64,000 nucleotides of DNA from Denitromonas iodatirespirans (GCF_018524365.1 NZ_JAEKFT010000021.1:24112-88111), one strand, 5' to 3'; counted from the first letter of the stretch, positions 8,176 through 17,928 are shown. Translations and numbers: made by a program. Notes: generated by a model from the sequence alone, not told the origin.

Positions 8176-9522
8176 TCAGAGGCTGGAGACGAACACCACG
8201 ATCACCCCGATCGGCGCGACGAAGCGCACCACCAGGTTCCACAGCGCAAAACCGCCGCCGCCGAGGTCCAGCTCTTCGCGCACGCTGTCGCGATTCAGGC
8301 ACCAGCCGACGAACACCACCGCGCCCAGCGCGGTCAGCGGCAGCAGGAACTTGCTGGTGAGCTTGTCGAGCAGGTCGAAGATGTTGTTGCCGAAGATCAG
8401 CACGTCGCTCCACACGTTGAACGACAGCAGCGCGGCGATGCCCAGCGCCCAGATGACCACGCCGGCCAGCACGGTGGCGCCGACCCGGCCCAGCGGGGTG
8501 CGCTCCTGCAGCAACTCGACCGAAGGTTCGAGCAGCGAGATGGCCGAGGTGAGTGCGGCGAAGGTGAGCAGCAGGAAGAACATGGTGCCGAGGATCACGC
8601 CACCGGTGATCTTGCCGAAGACCAGCGGCAGGGTGACGAAGATCAGGCCCGGGCCGGCGGCCGGGTCGAGGCCATTGGCGAACACGATGGGAAAGATCGC
8701 CAAGCCGGCGCCCAGGGCGATCACGGTGTCCATGATGGCCACGGTGCGCGCGGCGCGCAGCAGGTTCACCTTCTGCCCCAGGTAGGAGCCGTAGGCGATC
8801 ATCACGCCCATGCCCAGCGACAGGGTGAAGAAGGCATGGCCGAGGGCGGCCAGCACCACTTCGCCGGTGAGCTTGGAGAAGTCCGGCGCGAACAGGTATT
8901 CCAGTGCGCGGCCAAAGCCGTCGGAGGCGGCGCCGTAGCCGACCATCAGCGCCAGCAGCACGCCGAGCGCCGGCATGAGGATCTTGGAGGCGCGCTCCAG
9001 ACCGCCCGACACGCCGAGCGCCACCACACCGGCGGTCAGCACCATGAAGGCGGTGTGCCAGAGGGTGAGCGAGCCCGGGTTGCCGAGCATGCCGTTGAAG
9101 GCGGCGCCGGCGGCGTCGGAGTCCATGCCGCCGAAGCTGCCGCTGAGCGCGTCGAGCAGATAGGACAGCGCCCAGCCGCCGATCACGCTGTAGAACGACA
9201 GGATCAGGAAGCCGGCCAGCGTGCCGCTGACGCCGACCAGGGCCCAGCCCTTGCCACGCCCGTTTTCACGGGCCAGATCGGCCATCGAGTTGATCGGGTT
9301 CTTCTGCCCGCGGCGGCCGATCATCCACTCGGCGACGATGATCGGCAGGCCGATCAGGGCGATGCACACCAGGTACACGGCCACGAAGGCGGCGCCGCCG
9401 CTCTGGCCGACCATGTAGGGAAACTTCCAGATATTGCCCAGGCCGACGGCCGAACCGACGGCGGCGAGCACGAAGCCCATGCGCGACGACCACTGGCCGT
9501 GGCCTTCTTTGACTGCTGACAT
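8176..9522 (-). CDS. Sodium-dependent transporter (NSS/SNF family)
   Basis: This 448-residue protein is a neurotransmitter:sodium symporter homologue of bacterial length (LeuT/TnaT/MhsT class) with 11-12 predicted membrane segments. The signature GSAVGLGNIWKFPY in segment 1 carries the sodium- and substrate-binding backbone, and the family's segment 2-3 features follow (GLPIIVAEW). Such carriers bring in hydrophobic amino acids with sodium. It is the last gene of the minus-strand series IOR, dehydrogenase, transporter (123 bases after the dehydrogenase gene), which suggests that its substrate is the amino acid those enzymes degrade. Confidence 0.92.
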   Translation of the reverse strand: MSAVKEGHGQWSSRMGFVLAAVGSAVGLGNIWKFPYMVGQSGGAAFVAVYLVCIALIGLPIIVAEWMIGRRGQKNPINSMADLARENGRGKGWALVGVSGTLAGFLILSFYSVIGGWALSYLLDALSGSFGGMDSDAAGAAFNGMLGNPGSLTLWHTAFMVLTAGVVALGVSGGLERASKILMPALGVLLALMVGYGAASDGFGRALEYLFAPDFSKLTGEVVLAALGHAFFTLSLGMGVMIAYGSYLGQKVNLLRAARTVAIMDTVIALGAGLAIFPIVFANGLDPAAGPGLIFVTLPLVFGKITGGVILGTMFFLLLTFAALTSAISLLEPSVELLQERTPLGRVGATVLAGVVIWALGIAALLSFNVWSDVLIFGNNIFDLLDKLTSKFLLPLTALGAVVFVGWCLNRDSVREELDLGGGGFALWNLVVRFVAPIGVIVVFVSSL

Positions 9523-9645
9523 GACGTCTGTCTCCTTCTTTGGATTATTGTGGTTCGCCCCCGCGCGGCGGCTGCCGGGCGGGCGGCTGTCGGCCGGATC
9601 GCTCTTGTGTGTTGGTGATGTCGCGATCCGGCCGGGGGAAGATTC

Positions 9646-10698
9646 TCAGCGCTTGAAGCGGGCTTCGGCGATCGCGTCGGCGACCTCTCCGGTCGGGCGT
9701 TCTTCCTGACGGGCACGGTCGAAGATCTCGAGCAGCGTGTCATGGATGCCTTCGACATGCTTGAGCAGCGCCGCGCGGTCGAAGCCGGTGCGCTCGTAGT
9801 ACACGTCGATGATGCCGCCGGCGTTGATCACGTAGTCCGGCGCATAGAGGATGCCGCGGCGCATCAGCTCGGTGCCGTGGCGGGCCTCGGCCAGTTGGTT
9901 GTTGGAAGCGCCGGCCACGATGCGGGCCTTGAGCTGGGGAATGGTCTGGTCATTGATGACCGCGCCCAGCGCGCAGGGGGCGAACACATCCACATCCAGG
10001 CCGTAGATGGCGTCGGGGGCGACCACGGTGGCGCCCAGTTCGGCGCCGGCACGGATCAGGTTGTCCTTGTGGATGTCGGTCACCCACAGCTGGGCGCCGG
10101 CCGCATGCAGTTGCTGCGCGAGATCGAAGCCGACGTTGCCCACGCCCTGCACGGCCACGCGCACGCCGTCGAGCGAATCGCGGCCCAGTTGCGCCTTGAC
10201 CGCGGCCTTGATGCCGACGAAGGTGCCCAGCGCGGTGGCCGGCGAGGGATCGCCGCTGCGGGTGCCGCCGCCATCGGTGGGCTTGTCGACGATGCCGGCC
10301 ACATGCGCGGTGCGCTCGGCCAGGTACTTCATGTCGGAGACGCTGGTGCCCGAATCCTCGGCAGCGATGTAGCGGCCGTTGAGCCGGTTGAGTGCGGTGG
10401 CGAAGGCGTCGAGCAGCGCCGGGGTCTTGTCGGTGCGCGGGTTGCCGATGATCACCGACTTGCCGCCGCCGAGCTTGAGGCCGGCCAGGGCGGACTTGTA
10501 GGTCATGCCGCGCGACAGGCGCAGCACGTCGCGGATCGCCTCTTCCTCGCTGGCATAGGGCCACATGCGGCAGCCGCCGAGGGCCGGGCCGAGGTTGGAA
10601 TTGTGGATGGCGATGATGGCCTTGAGGCCGCTGGCGTCGTCGCTGACGAACACCACCTGCTCATGGTCGGCGAAATCGCGCAGGGAAAATACGGACAT
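9646..10698 (-). CDS. Leu/Phe/Val dehydrogenase family (Glu/Leu/Phe/Val dehydrogenase)
   Basis: This 350-residue protein has the two-domain architecture of leucine and phenylalanine dehydrogenases. The N-terminal catalytic domain shows GGCRMWPY (41-48), [17 protein letters not shown] (65-81) with the substrate and catalytic lysines K68 and K80, and [10 protein letters not shown]. The C-terminal Rossmann domain has VQGVGNVG. It deaminates an amino acid to its 2-oxo acid with NAD+. Its neighbours are the fused indolepyruvate:ferredoxin oxidoreductase upstream and an NSS amino-acid symporter downstream, so uptake, deamination and oxidative decarboxylation can be read as one pathway. The length favours the Leu/Phe branch; substrate preference cannot be fixed by eye. 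Confidence 0.9.
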   Translation of the reverse strand: MSVFSLRDFADHEQVVFVSDDASGLKAIIAIHNSNLGPALGGCRMWPYASEEEAIRDVLRLSRGMTYKSALAGLKLGGGKSVIIGNPRTDKTPALLDAFATALNRLNGRYIAAEDSGTSVSDMKYLAERTAHVAGIVDKPTDGGGTRSGDPSPATALGTFVGIKAAVKAQLGRDSLDGVRVAVQGVGNVGFDLAQQLHAAGAQLWVTDIHKDNLIRAGAELGATVVAPDAIYGLDVDVFAPCALGAVINDQTIPQLKARIVAGASNNQLAEARHGTELMRRGILYAPDYVINAGGIIDVYYERTGFDRAALLKHVEGIHDTLLEIFDRARQEERPTGEVADAIAEARFKR

Positions 10699-10820
10699 GG
10701 TGGGTCTCCTTCCTTCTGGGTCGGGCGCCCGGTGTGGGGGCGCCGAATGGATGCGGCACGCCCGCCGCCGTCACTTGTGGCGACTTGGGCGGGCGGGCCG
10801 CGATTCAGGGGTGGCCGGGA

Positions 10821-13800
10821 TCAGGCCGCGGTCTTGCTCGTCGGGATGTGGCGCAGCACCTGGGCCTCGCCCAGCGTGGCCTTGCCTTCGAAGCGGGCCA
10901 CCAGCGTCTTCTGCTGCTGGCGGGCATGCTCGACATAGCGCTCGCGCACATGGCCGAAGCCGCGCATCTGGTCCGGCAGGTTGGCCAGCTCGACCGCCGT
11001 TTCGTGGTTGCTCGGCTTGAGGCCGGCCAGCACGGTGTCGATCAGCGCTTCGTACTCGGCGATCAGCGCACGGTCCAGCTTGCGGTCGGCGCTGCGGGCG
11101 AAGGGGTCGAGCGCGCTGCCGCGCAGGTGGCGGAAGCGGGCCAGCAGGCGCATGGCCTTGAGCATCCACGGGCCGTAGCTGCGCTTCTTGAGATGACCGG
11201 TGGCGGCATCCTTGTCGGCCAGCAGCGGCGGGGCCAGGTGGAAGACGAGCTTGTAGTCGCCTTCGAACTGGTCTTCGACACGCTGGAGGAAGTCGCTGTC
11301 GGTGTACAGGCGGGCCACTTCGTACTCGTCCTTGTAGGCGAGCAGCTTGTAGTAGCCGCGGGCGACGGCTTCGGTCAGCAGCGTGATGCCCGGCGACACC
11401 GCCTCTTCGGCCTTGCGCACCTTGTTCACAAGCGCCAGGTAGCGCTCGGCATAGGCCGCGTTCTGGTAGGCAGTGAGCTGTTCCTTGCGACGCTTGATCA
11501 CCTCGTCGACCGTGGTCGACAGCTGGTGGTGCGCCGGCACATGCGCGGGCTGGGCGGCCTTGGCGACCATGGCCATATCCACGGCCGCGGCACGGCCCCA
11601 CTGGAAGGCGGTGATGTTGGCCTTGACCGCCGCGCCGTTGATCTCGATGGCGCGCACGATGGCCTCGCGGGTCAGCGGCACCAGGCCCTTCTGCCAGGCG
11701 TAGCCGAGCATGAACAGGTTGGTGGCGATGGCGTCGCCCATGATGGTGGTGGCCAGGTGCGAGGCGTTCAGGAAGTCGGCATGGTCTTCACCGACCGCGT
11801 CGGCGATGCGCGCTTCCATGCCGTCCTGCGGGAACTGCGGGTCGGGGTACTTCTGCACGTCGCCACTGCGCGCCTGGGCGGCAAAGCCGCGCACGAAGTC
11901 ACTGGTGTTGCTCTTGTCGCTGTTGATCACCACGCGGGTGTGCCCGGCGCGCATCTTGGCGATGGACTCGTCCGAGGCGGTCACCACCAGATCGCAACCG
12001 ATCACGGCGTTGGCCTCGCCGGCCGCCACACGCGCCGCGTAGAGCGACTCGGGCTTGTCGGCAATGCGCACATGCGACCACACCGCCCCGCCCTTCTGCG
12101 CCAGACCGGCCATGTCGAGCACCGACACCCCCTTGCCTTCGAGGTGCGCCGCCATGCCCAGCAGCGCGCCGATGGTCACCACGCCGGTGCCACCGACGCC
12201 GGTGATCAGCAGGCCCCAAGGCGCCGCCGTGCCCGGCAGCACCGGCTCGGGCAGCTTGGCGAACATCGTCTCGGCCGGGGTTGCGGCCTTGCCTTTCTTG
12301 AGCGCGCCGCCTTCGATGGTGACGAAGCTCGGGCAGAAGCCCTTGAGGCAGGAGAAGTCCTTGTTGCAGGACGACTGGTCGATGGTGCGCTTGCGGCCGA
12401 ACTCGGTCTCGACCGGCATCACCGACATGCAGTTGGATTTCTCCGAGCAGTCGCCGCAGCCTTCGCACACCAGGTCGTTGATGACCACGCGCTTGGCCGG
12501 ATCGGGGAATTTGCCGCGCTTGCGGCGGCGGCGCTTTTCGGCCGCGCAGGTCTGGTCGTAGATGATCGCGGTCACGCCGGCGATCTCGCGCAGCTCGCGC
12601 TGCACGGCGTCCAGCTCGTCGCGATGGCGGATCGGGGTGTGGTGCGGCAGGCCGACGTCGCCGGCGTACTTCTCGGGCTGGTCGGTGACCACCACCAGGT
12701 TGTGGATGCCCTCGGCCGCCAGCTGGCGGGCGATGATCGGCACCGAGAGCTGGCCGTCGTGCGGCTGGCCGCCGGTCATGGCGACCGCGTCGTTGTAGAG
12801 GATCTTGTAGGTGATGTTCACACCCGCGGCGATCGACTGGCGGATCGCCAGCAGGCCGGAGTGCATGTAGGTGCCGTCACCCAGGTTGGCGAACACATGC
12901 CGGGTTTCGGTAAACGGCGCCTGGCCGACCCAGGGTACGCCCTCGCCGCCCATCTGGCAGAAGGTCTGGGTCGATTCGGGCGACAGCCAGGTGGCCATGT
13001 AGTGGCAGCCGATGCCGGCCAGCGCCTTGGAGCCTTCGGGCACCTTGGTCGAGGAGTTGTGCGGGCAGCCCGAGCAGTAGTGCGGAATGCGCGCGATGGC
13101 GCGGTTCGGCTTGGCCAGCGCCGCCTCCTTGGCTTCGAGGAAGGCCAGGCGCGCGGCGATGCGCTCGGAGGTGTAGTGGCGGGCGATGCGCGCGGCGATG
13201 ACACGGGCGATCATCGCCGGGGTCAGCTCGCCGGCCGCCGGCAGCAGCCATTCGCTGTGCGGCAGCGACCACTCGCCCTTCTCGTCGAACTTGCCGATCA
13301 CGCGCGGGCGGGCCGACTCGCTCCAGTTGTAGAGCTCTTCCTTGATCTGGTATTCGAGGAACTGGCGCTTCTCTTCGATCACCAGAATCTCTTCGAGCCC
13401 CTCGGCGAACTCGCGCACGCCTTCCGCTTCGAGCGGCCAGACCATGCCGACCTTGTACAGGCGCAGGCCGATCTTGGCGGCCACGGCGTCATCGATGCCC
13501 AGGTCTTCCAGCGCCTGGCGCACGTCGAGGTAGCTCTTGCCGCTGGTGACGATGCCCAGGCGCGGGGTCGGGCTGTCGATGACGACCTTGTTGAGTTTAT
13601 TGGCGCGGCAATAGGCCAGCGCGGCATACAGCTTGTGATGCAGCAGGCGCTTTTCCTGCACCAGCGGGGGATCGGGCCAGCGGATGTTGAGGCCGTCGGC
13701 CGGGATCGGGAAATCGGTCGGGATGACGGTCTCGACGGCGAAGGGATCGACGTTCACCGAGGCGGAGGTCTCGACGGTATCTGCGAGAGCCTTGAAGGCC

Positions 13801-14420
13801 ACCCAACAGCCGGAGTAGCGCGACATGGCAAAGCCATGGATGCCCATGTCCAGGTACTCCTGGATGTCGGCCGGGGCCAGCACCGGCATCATCAGCGCCT
13901 TGAACACATGCTCGGTCTGGTGCGGCAGGGTCGAGGACTTGGCGGCATGGTCATCGCCGGCAATGGCCAGCACGCCGCCGAACTTCGAGGTGCCCGCCGC
14001 GTTGGCATGGCGGAACACGTCGCCCGTGCGGTCCACGCCCGGGCCCTTGCCGTACCACATGGCGAACACGCCATCGTACTTGGCGTTCGGGTCGAGATTG
14101 ACCTGCTGGGTGCCCCACACCGCGGTGGCGGCGAGGTCTTCGTTGATACCGGCCTGGAACGTGATGTGGTTCGGTTCGAGGAATTTCTTCGCCCGCCAGA
14201 ACTCATGGTCCACGTTGCCCAAGGGCGATCCGCGGTAGCCGCTGACGAAGCCGGCGGTGTTCAGCCCTGCGCGCTCGTCACGGGCCCGTTGCATCATGGG
14301 CAGGCGCACCAGCGCCTGGGTACCGTTCAAATAGACGCGGCCGCTGGGCAGCGTATATTTGTCGTTCAAAGTCACTTCGCGCAATGCGACCGCTTCTGCA
14401 TCCTTGTGGGGTGCGTTCAT
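10821..14420 (-). CDS. Fused indolepyruvate ferredoxin oxidoreductase (IorAB-like)
   Basis: This 1199-residue protein is the fused form of 2-oxoacid:ferredoxin oxidoreductase common in proteobacteria. The N-terminal half carries the pyrimidine-binding and TPP-binding parts (GYRGSPLGN near residue 60; CSGCPHN and LGDGTYMHSG around 450-520). A cysteine-rich linker (CEGCGDC...C...C...CLKGFC) binds iron-sulfur clusters. The gamma-type domain starts at ITGVGGTGVVTIG, and a C-terminal extension has DUF6537 character. It oxidatively decarboxylates aryl or branched 2-oxo acids to acyl-CoA and reduces ferredoxin. It is divergent from a LysR gene and heads the series that includes an amino-acid dehydrogenase and an NSS symporter. 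Confidence 0.93.
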   Translation of the reverse strand: MNAPHKDAEAVALREVTLNDKYTLPSGRVYLNGTQALVRLPMMQRARDERAGLNTAGFVSGYRGSPLGNVDHEFWRAKKFLEPNHITFQAGINEDLAATAVWGTQQVNLDPNAKYDGVFAMWYGKGPGVDRTGDVFRHANAAGTSKFGGVLAIAGDDHAAKSSTLPHQTEHVFKALMMPVLAPADIQEYLDMGIHGFAMSRYSGCWVAFKALADTVETSASVNVDPFAVETVIPTDFPIPADGLNIRWPDPPLVQEKRLLHHKLYAALAYCRANKLNKVVIDSPTPRLGIVTSGKSYLDVRQALEDLGIDDAVAAKIGLRLYKVGMVWPLEAEGVREFAEGLEEILVIEEKRQFLEYQIKEELYNWSESARPRVIGKFDEKGEWSLPHSEWLLPAAGELTPAMIARVIAARIARHYTSERIAARLAFLEAKEAALAKPNRAIARIPHYCSGCPHNSSTKVPEGSKALAGIGCHYMATWLSPESTQTFCQMGGEGVPWVGQAPFTETRHVFANLGDGTYMHSGLLAIRQSIAAGVNITYKILYNDAVAMTGGQPHDGQLSVPIIARQLAAEGIHNLVVVTDQPEKYAGDVGLPHHTPIRHRDELDAVQRELREIAGVTAIIYDQTCAAEKRRRRKRGKFPDPAKRVVINDLVCEGCGDCSEKSNCMSVMPVETEFGRKRTIDQSSCNKDFSCLKGFCPSFVTIEGGALKKGKAATPAETMFAKLPEPVLPGTAAPWGLLITGVGGTGVVTIGALLGMAAHLEGKGVSVLDMAGLAQKGGAVWSHVRIADKPESLYAARVAAGEANAVIGCDLVVTASDESIAKMRAGHTRVVINSDKSNTSDFVRGFAAQARSGDVQKYPDPQFPQDGMEARIADAVGEDHADFLNASHLATTIMGDAIATNLFMLGYAWQKGLVPLTREAIVRAIEINGAAVKANITAFQWGRAAAVDMAMVAKAAQPAHVPAHHQLSTTVDEVIKRRKEQLTAYQNAAYAERYLALVNKVRKAEEAVSPGITLLTEAVARGYYKLLAYKDEYEVARLYTDSDFLQRVEDQFEGDYKLVFHLAPPLLADKDAATGHLKKRSYGPWMLKAMRLLARFRHLRGSALDPFARSADRKLDRALIAEYEALIDTVLAGLKPSNHETAVELANLPDQMRGFGHVRERYVEHARQQQKTLVARFEGKATLGEAQVLRHIPTSKTAA

Positions 14421-14471
14421 CGACCGTCTCCTCCATCGTGTGGTCAGGGTCTTTATGTCGTTTCGCGAAAT

Positions 14472-14493
14472 GATAGGAAGTCGATCGGCTATC
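14472..14493. promoter_or_regulatory. Candidate LysR operator in the IOR/LysR divergent promoter
   Basis: The 113-base gap between the IOR gene and the divergent LysR gene contains the interrupted inverted repeat GATAG (14472-14476) and CTATC (14489-14493) with 12 bases between, the kind of dyad LysR proteins bind. A perfect TTTCGCGAAA palindrome lies just before it (14461-14470). Which of the two is the true operator is not decidable here. Confidence 0.4.
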
Positions 14494-14533
14494 GTAAAAT
14501 CACAAGAATTCTATTCCGGTATCAAAAAAACGA

Positions 14534-15439
14534 ATGGCAAGTGAGATCACGCTCCGCCAGCTGCGCTACTTCACCGCCGCCGCCGAAACCGGCCAGTTCT
14601 CGATGGCCGCGGCCAAGATGTTCGTCTCGCAGTCAGCCATCACCAACGCCATCCTGCTGCTCGAAGAGCGCCTCGGCGTGAAGCTGTTCGAGCGCCAGCC
14701 GCATGGCGTGGTGCTCACCGCCGAGGGCCACCGCTTCTACCAGCACGCGGGCAACATCCTCGACTCGGTGCAGGACGCCCTGCGCGAGCCGCGCTTCAGT
14801 GCCGACCACCTCACCGGCAGCATCCGCATCGCCGCCACCTACACCGTGCTCGGCTACTTCCTGCCACCGCTGTTCTCGCGCTTTCGCGCCACCTATCCGG
14901 ATGTCGATCTCGACCTGCACGACATGAGCCGGCTCGAGGTCGAAGCCGCGGTCGAGGCCGGCGAGCTGGAGCTGGGCGTGGTGGTGCTGTCCAATGTCGA
15001 AAACCCGGCGCGCTTCGGCCACCATGTGCTGATGCGCTCGCGCCGCCAGCTGTGGGCCGCCGCCGGCCACCCGGTGCTGCAGACGCCCTACCCCTCGCTG
15101 GCCGACATCGCCGAGCATCCCTACATATTGCTCACCGTCGATGGCGGCGAGGAATCCAACCGCCGCTTCTGGCGCGACAACGGCCTGGAGCCGCGCGTGG
15201 CCTTCCGCACCAGCGTGATGGAAGCGGTGCGCGGCATGGTGGCGCACGGCTTCGGCGTCACCATCCTCAGCGACATGGCCTATCGGCCGTGGTCGCTGGA
15301 GGGCAAGAAGATCGAAGCGCGCCCCATCCTCGACGCCGTGCCGCACATGGAAGTCGGCCTGATCTGGCCCAAGGACGCCAAGCTGTCTGAACCGGCCGAG
15401 GCACTGCGCCAGTTCCTGATCCAGGCCTGCGGCAGCTGA
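14534..15439 (+). CDS. LysR family transcriptional regulator
   Basis: This 301-residue protein has the N-terminal winged helix-turn-helix (LRQLRYFTAAAETGQFSMAA, then SQSAITNAILLLEERLGVKLFER) and a periplasmic-binding-like effector domain. It is divergently transcribed from the fused IOR gene and separated by 113 bases, the standard arrangement for a LysR protein controlling the adjacent catabolic gene and itself. A 2-oxo acid or amino acid is the likely co-inducer; this is inference from context. Confidence 0.9.
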   Translation: MASEITLRQLRYFTAAAETGQFSMAAAKMFVSQSAITNAILLLEERLGVKLFERQPHGVVLTAEGHRFYQHAGNILDSVQDALREPRFSADHLTGSIRIAATYTVLGYFLPPLFSRFRATYPDVDLDLHDMSRLEVEAAVEAGELELGVVVLSNVENPARFGHHVLMRSRRQLWAAAGHPVLQTPYPSLADIAEHPYILLTVDGGEESNRRFWRDNGLEPRVAFRTSVMEAVRGMVAHGFGVTILSDMAYRPWSLEGKKIEARPILDAVPHMEVGLIWPKDAKLSEPAEALRQFLIQACGS

Positions 15440-15460
15440 TCCGGGCGAATCACCGCCCCA

Positions 15461-15510
15461 CCGTAGGGCCGGCTTCAGCCGGCCATGGCGGGTTGAAACC
15501 CGCCCTACGG
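15461..15510. repeat. REP doublet with CCGTAGGG ends
   Basis: The element is bounded by CCGTAGGG and CCCTACGG and contains two hairpins, GCCGGCTTCAGCCGGC and GGCGGGTTGAAACCCGCC. Read from each outer end inward it starts with GTAG, as RAYT-mobilised REPs do. The second hairpin recurs in inverted orientation at 27266-27285. It lies between convergent genes and may also act as a bidirectional transcription stop. Confidence 0.75.
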
Positions 15511-15519
15511 AGGGACGCA

Positions 15520-16815
15520 TCACCGCATCTCGAACGCCTCCTGATGGAAGCGCACCCGCCAGCGGCCGAGCTGCTTGCGCAAGGCGGCCCCGAAGGCCTT
15601 CGGGCCGCAGAACCACACGTCGGCCGCGCCGTTCACCTTCAGTTGCCCGGCGCTCAGCGGTGCTTCGCGATCCGTGCTGATCACTGTCAGACGCACCGCC
15701 GGCAGGCGTTCGCACAGCGCGGTCACACGAGCCACCAACGGGTCGGTGTCGCGGTTGCGCACGCAGTAATACAGGTCGGCCGCGGGCGCTGTCTCGGGCC
15801 TAGCCTGCAGGCGCTCCAGCCAGGCCAGGAAGGGCGTGACGCCCACCCCCGCCGCCACCCAGATCTGGCGCGCACCGCTGCGGGCACGGCGATAGTCGAA
15901 GCAGCCATACGGCCCCTCGACCGTCACCGCCTGCCCCGGTTGCACCCGGCGGGCCAGCGACTCGGTGTAGTCGCCCAGCGCCTTGATCTCGAAGCGCAGC
16001 CGCCCGTCGCCGGTGTCGGCGCTGGCAATGGTGAAGGGGTGCGGCCCTTCGAAGCGATCGAAGTTGAGGAAGACGAACTGCCCCGCCCGGTGCCCCGGCC
16101 AGCGCGGCAGCTGGCACACCACTTCGGTCAGCCCGGGGGCCGGCGTCGTCACCGCTTCGACGGTGCCGGCATGGCGGCGTCGCTGGCCGATGCGGCCGAG
16201 CAGCGCCATCAGCGCCGCGACCGAGCCGGCGGCGCCCATCGCTGCCAGCAGCCAGCCCACCGGTTGCGACCAATAGACCACCGGCGCCAGGAAGGCAGCA
16301 TGGATCGCCAGCATCAGGTAGAGCACCGGCATGGCCTTGTGCAGGTAGCGCCACAGGTGGAAGGGGAAGCGCTTCCACAGCGTCAGCACCAGCATCGCCA
16401 GCAGCGCGTAGATGGCCCATTCGCCGAGTTCTTCGGCCATGTCGCGCAGCGCCTCGAAGACGCCGTCACCGTGTTCCTTGGGTAGCCGTCCGGCGCGGCC
16501 CCACAGCGCCTTGATGATGTCGTCGGACATCTCCACCATCCAGTGCAGCGCGGCGAAGCCGATGGCCAGGATGCCGGCCCACTTGTGGGTGCGGTACATC
16601 TTGTCGAGCCCGCCGAAGGCGCGCTCCAGCCACGCCGGGCGGGTCGCCAGCACCATCACCAGCGACATCAGCGAGAAGGCCCACAGGCCGGTGAGATACA
16701 GCGCCTGGTGACGCAGCATCCACGGCAGGCTGCCGGCGCCCTGGGCCGGCTCGGCGCCGGCCAGGGTCCAGATCAGGCCGACGCCGGCGATATAGAGGGC
16801 GAGAAAGGTTTTCAT
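15520..16815 (-). CDS. Ferric reductase-like transmembrane flavoprotein
   Basis: This protein of about 431 residues joins an N-terminal ferric-reductase-like membrane domain (six hydrophobic segments, with histidines in THKWAG, ALHWM, YLHKAMP and AIHAAF placed for heme) to a C-terminal ferredoxin-NADP-reductase-like module. The module has PFTIAS for flavin binding, GPYG, and GVGVTPFLAWL for NAD(P)H. It would move electrons from NAD(P)H through FAD and heme across the inner membrane. The start at 16815 opens directly on a membrane segment; the longer frame adds an unrelated basic stretch. The gene follows the diheme cytochrome c gene after 47 bases and probably ends that operon. Confidence 0.87.
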   Translation of the reverse strand: MKTFLALYIAGVGLIWTLAGAEPAQGAGSLPWMLRHQALYLTGLWAFSLMSLVMVLATRPAWLERAFGGLDKMYRTHKWAGILAIGFAALHWMVEMSDDIIKALWGRAGRLPKEHGDGVFEALRDMAEELGEWAIYALLAMLVLTLWKRFPFHLWRYLHKAMPVLYLMLAIHAAFLAPVVYWSQPVGWLLAAMGAAGSVAALMALLGRIGQRRRHAGTVEAVTTPAPGLTEVVCQLPRWPGHRAGQFVFLNFDRFEGPHPFTIASADTGDGRLRFEIKALGDYTESLARRVQPGQAVTVEGPYGCFDYRRARSGARQIWVAAGVGVTPFLAWLERLQARPETAPAADLYYCVRNRDTDPLVARVTALCERLPAVRLTVISTDREAPLSAGQLKVNGAADVWFCGPKAFGAALRKQLGRWRVRFHQEAFEMR

Positions 16816-16862
16816 GACATTCGCCTCGTTCAATATCAGGTTACGCCCCGCGCAGCGGGGGC

Positions 16863-17357
16863 TCAATCGTCTTCGAAATAGCCGCGCTCGGCATCCACAT
16901 GGCAGGCCACGCAATTGGCCTTGCTGGCCACCTCCTTGCGCGTCCAGTCACTGCGCGCCACTTCGCGGTGCTCGCGCACCCACTTGGGCAACTCGGTGAT
17001 GCGCTGCGGCGCGGCCGCGGCGGAAACCCCGCGCAACCAGCGGTGCATGCCGCCATTGCCGGCGCTGTCGGCGGCATGGGCCATCAGATAGGTGTTGATC
17101 TGTCTGGCCGTGGCCGCATCGACACTGGCGTCATCCCCGAAGTGATTGTCCAGCTCGCCCATCACCTTCTGCCACGAGCGCGCCGGCAGCAGCCCGGCCG
17201 GAAAGGCCATGTGGCAGCCGCCGCACTCCTGGCGGGTCAGCGGATCGGTCACCGGCGGAAAGAACTCGTCGCTGCCGGCTTTCGCTCGGCTCAGCATCAC
17301 AGCGCCGGCGGCAAACAGCACGGCGCCCACAACGATCGATCGAATCACGGTAGTCAT
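16863..17357 (-). CDS. Diheme cytochrome c
   Basis: This 164-residue protein has a signal or anchor segment (residues 5-27) and two heme c motifs, CGGCH at 45-49 and CVACH at 149-153. The LTRQECGGCHMAFPAGLLP sequence is typical of the DHC family of periplasmic diheme cytochromes found beside DUF1924 and cytochrome b/ferric-reductase genes. It starts 15 bases after the stop of the DUF1924 gene, so the two are co-transcribed. It is probably an electron carrier between the membrane flavoprotein and a periplasmic partner. Confidence 0.9.
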   Translation of the reverse strand: MTTVIRSIVVGAVLFAAGAVMLSRAKAGSDEFFPPVTDPLTRQECGGCHMAFPAGLLPARSWQKVMGELDNHFGDDASVDAATARQINTYLMAHAADSAGNGGMHRWLRGVSAAAAPQRITELPKWVREHREVARSDWTRKEVASKANCVACHVDAERGYFEDD

Positions 17358-17372
17358 CTCGGTCTCCCCGAC

Positions 17373-17786
17373 TCATTGGGTCATCATGAAGGCGAGCCAG
17401 TCGCCCTTCTCGCGGGCAGTGCATTCGCGCCCGAGCACTTCGCGGCAGTTGCGGCGGAACCATTTCTCGACCTTGGCCGGCTCGGTGTAGCGCGTCGGCG
17501 CAACCGACACCGCCACCGGATCGATGGCCTTGCCGACCGGGGTGCGGCCCGCGGCGCGGGTTTTGTCACCATGGCAACTCGTGCAACTGGACGTATCCGG
17601 CTTGCCGCCGCCATGGCGGTCGCGATACAGCGCCTCGCCGCGGGTGGCCGAAAAACCGCCGAAGGCCGCGTCGTCCGCCTTGGCCTGTGCGGCATAGCCG
17701 GCGAGAATGTCGTCGCGGGGCGCGGCGTTGGCCGCCGGCATCGCGGCCAGGGCGGCCAGGAACATCACGATCAGGGGTCGCTGCAT
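17373..17786 (-). CDS. DUF1924 domain cytochrome c
   Basis: This protein of about 137 residues has a cleavable signal peptide (residues 1-21, ending ANA-A) and one heme c motif, CTSCH at 68-72. A conserved C-terminal RNCREVLGRECTAREKGDWLAFM segment defines the DUF1924 family. Two adjacent ATGs exist at 17789 and 17786; the second has the better distance from AGGAG. It is the first gene of a minus-strand operon with the diheme cytochrome and the ferric-reductase-like protein. It is divergent from the PepSY and two-component genes at 17929. Confidence 0.87.
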   Translation of the reverse strand: MQRPLIVMFLAALAAMPAANAAPRDDILAGYAAQAKADDAAFGGFSATRGEALYRDRHGGGKPDTSSCTSCHGDKTRAAGRTPVGKAIDPVAVSVAPTRYTEPAKVEKWFRRNCREVLGRECTAREKGDWLAFMMTQ

Positions 17787-17928
17787 CATCGTCTCCTTGA
17801 GGCATGCACGGGATTCGTCATGGCTTGCAGTGTGCGCAGCGGCACCTGAATCGATCCTGAAGCCCGCATTCATCCGCCGTTCAGCTTCACCGGGGTAGAA
17901 AATGGGCATATCGACACGGAGACCCGCC

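Noticed and set aside
9592..9633. Inverted repeat GGCCGGATCG / CGATCCGGCC between the dehydrogenase and NSS genes
   Set aside because: The loop is 22 bases and no T run follows, so I did not list it as a terminator; it may still be an mRNA stem.
10734..14681. Open frame of 1315 codons antisense to the IOR gene
   Set aside because: It is a GC-driven shadow frame. The minus strand encodes a full, motif-rich enzyme over the same span, and the antisense product has no recognisable domain.
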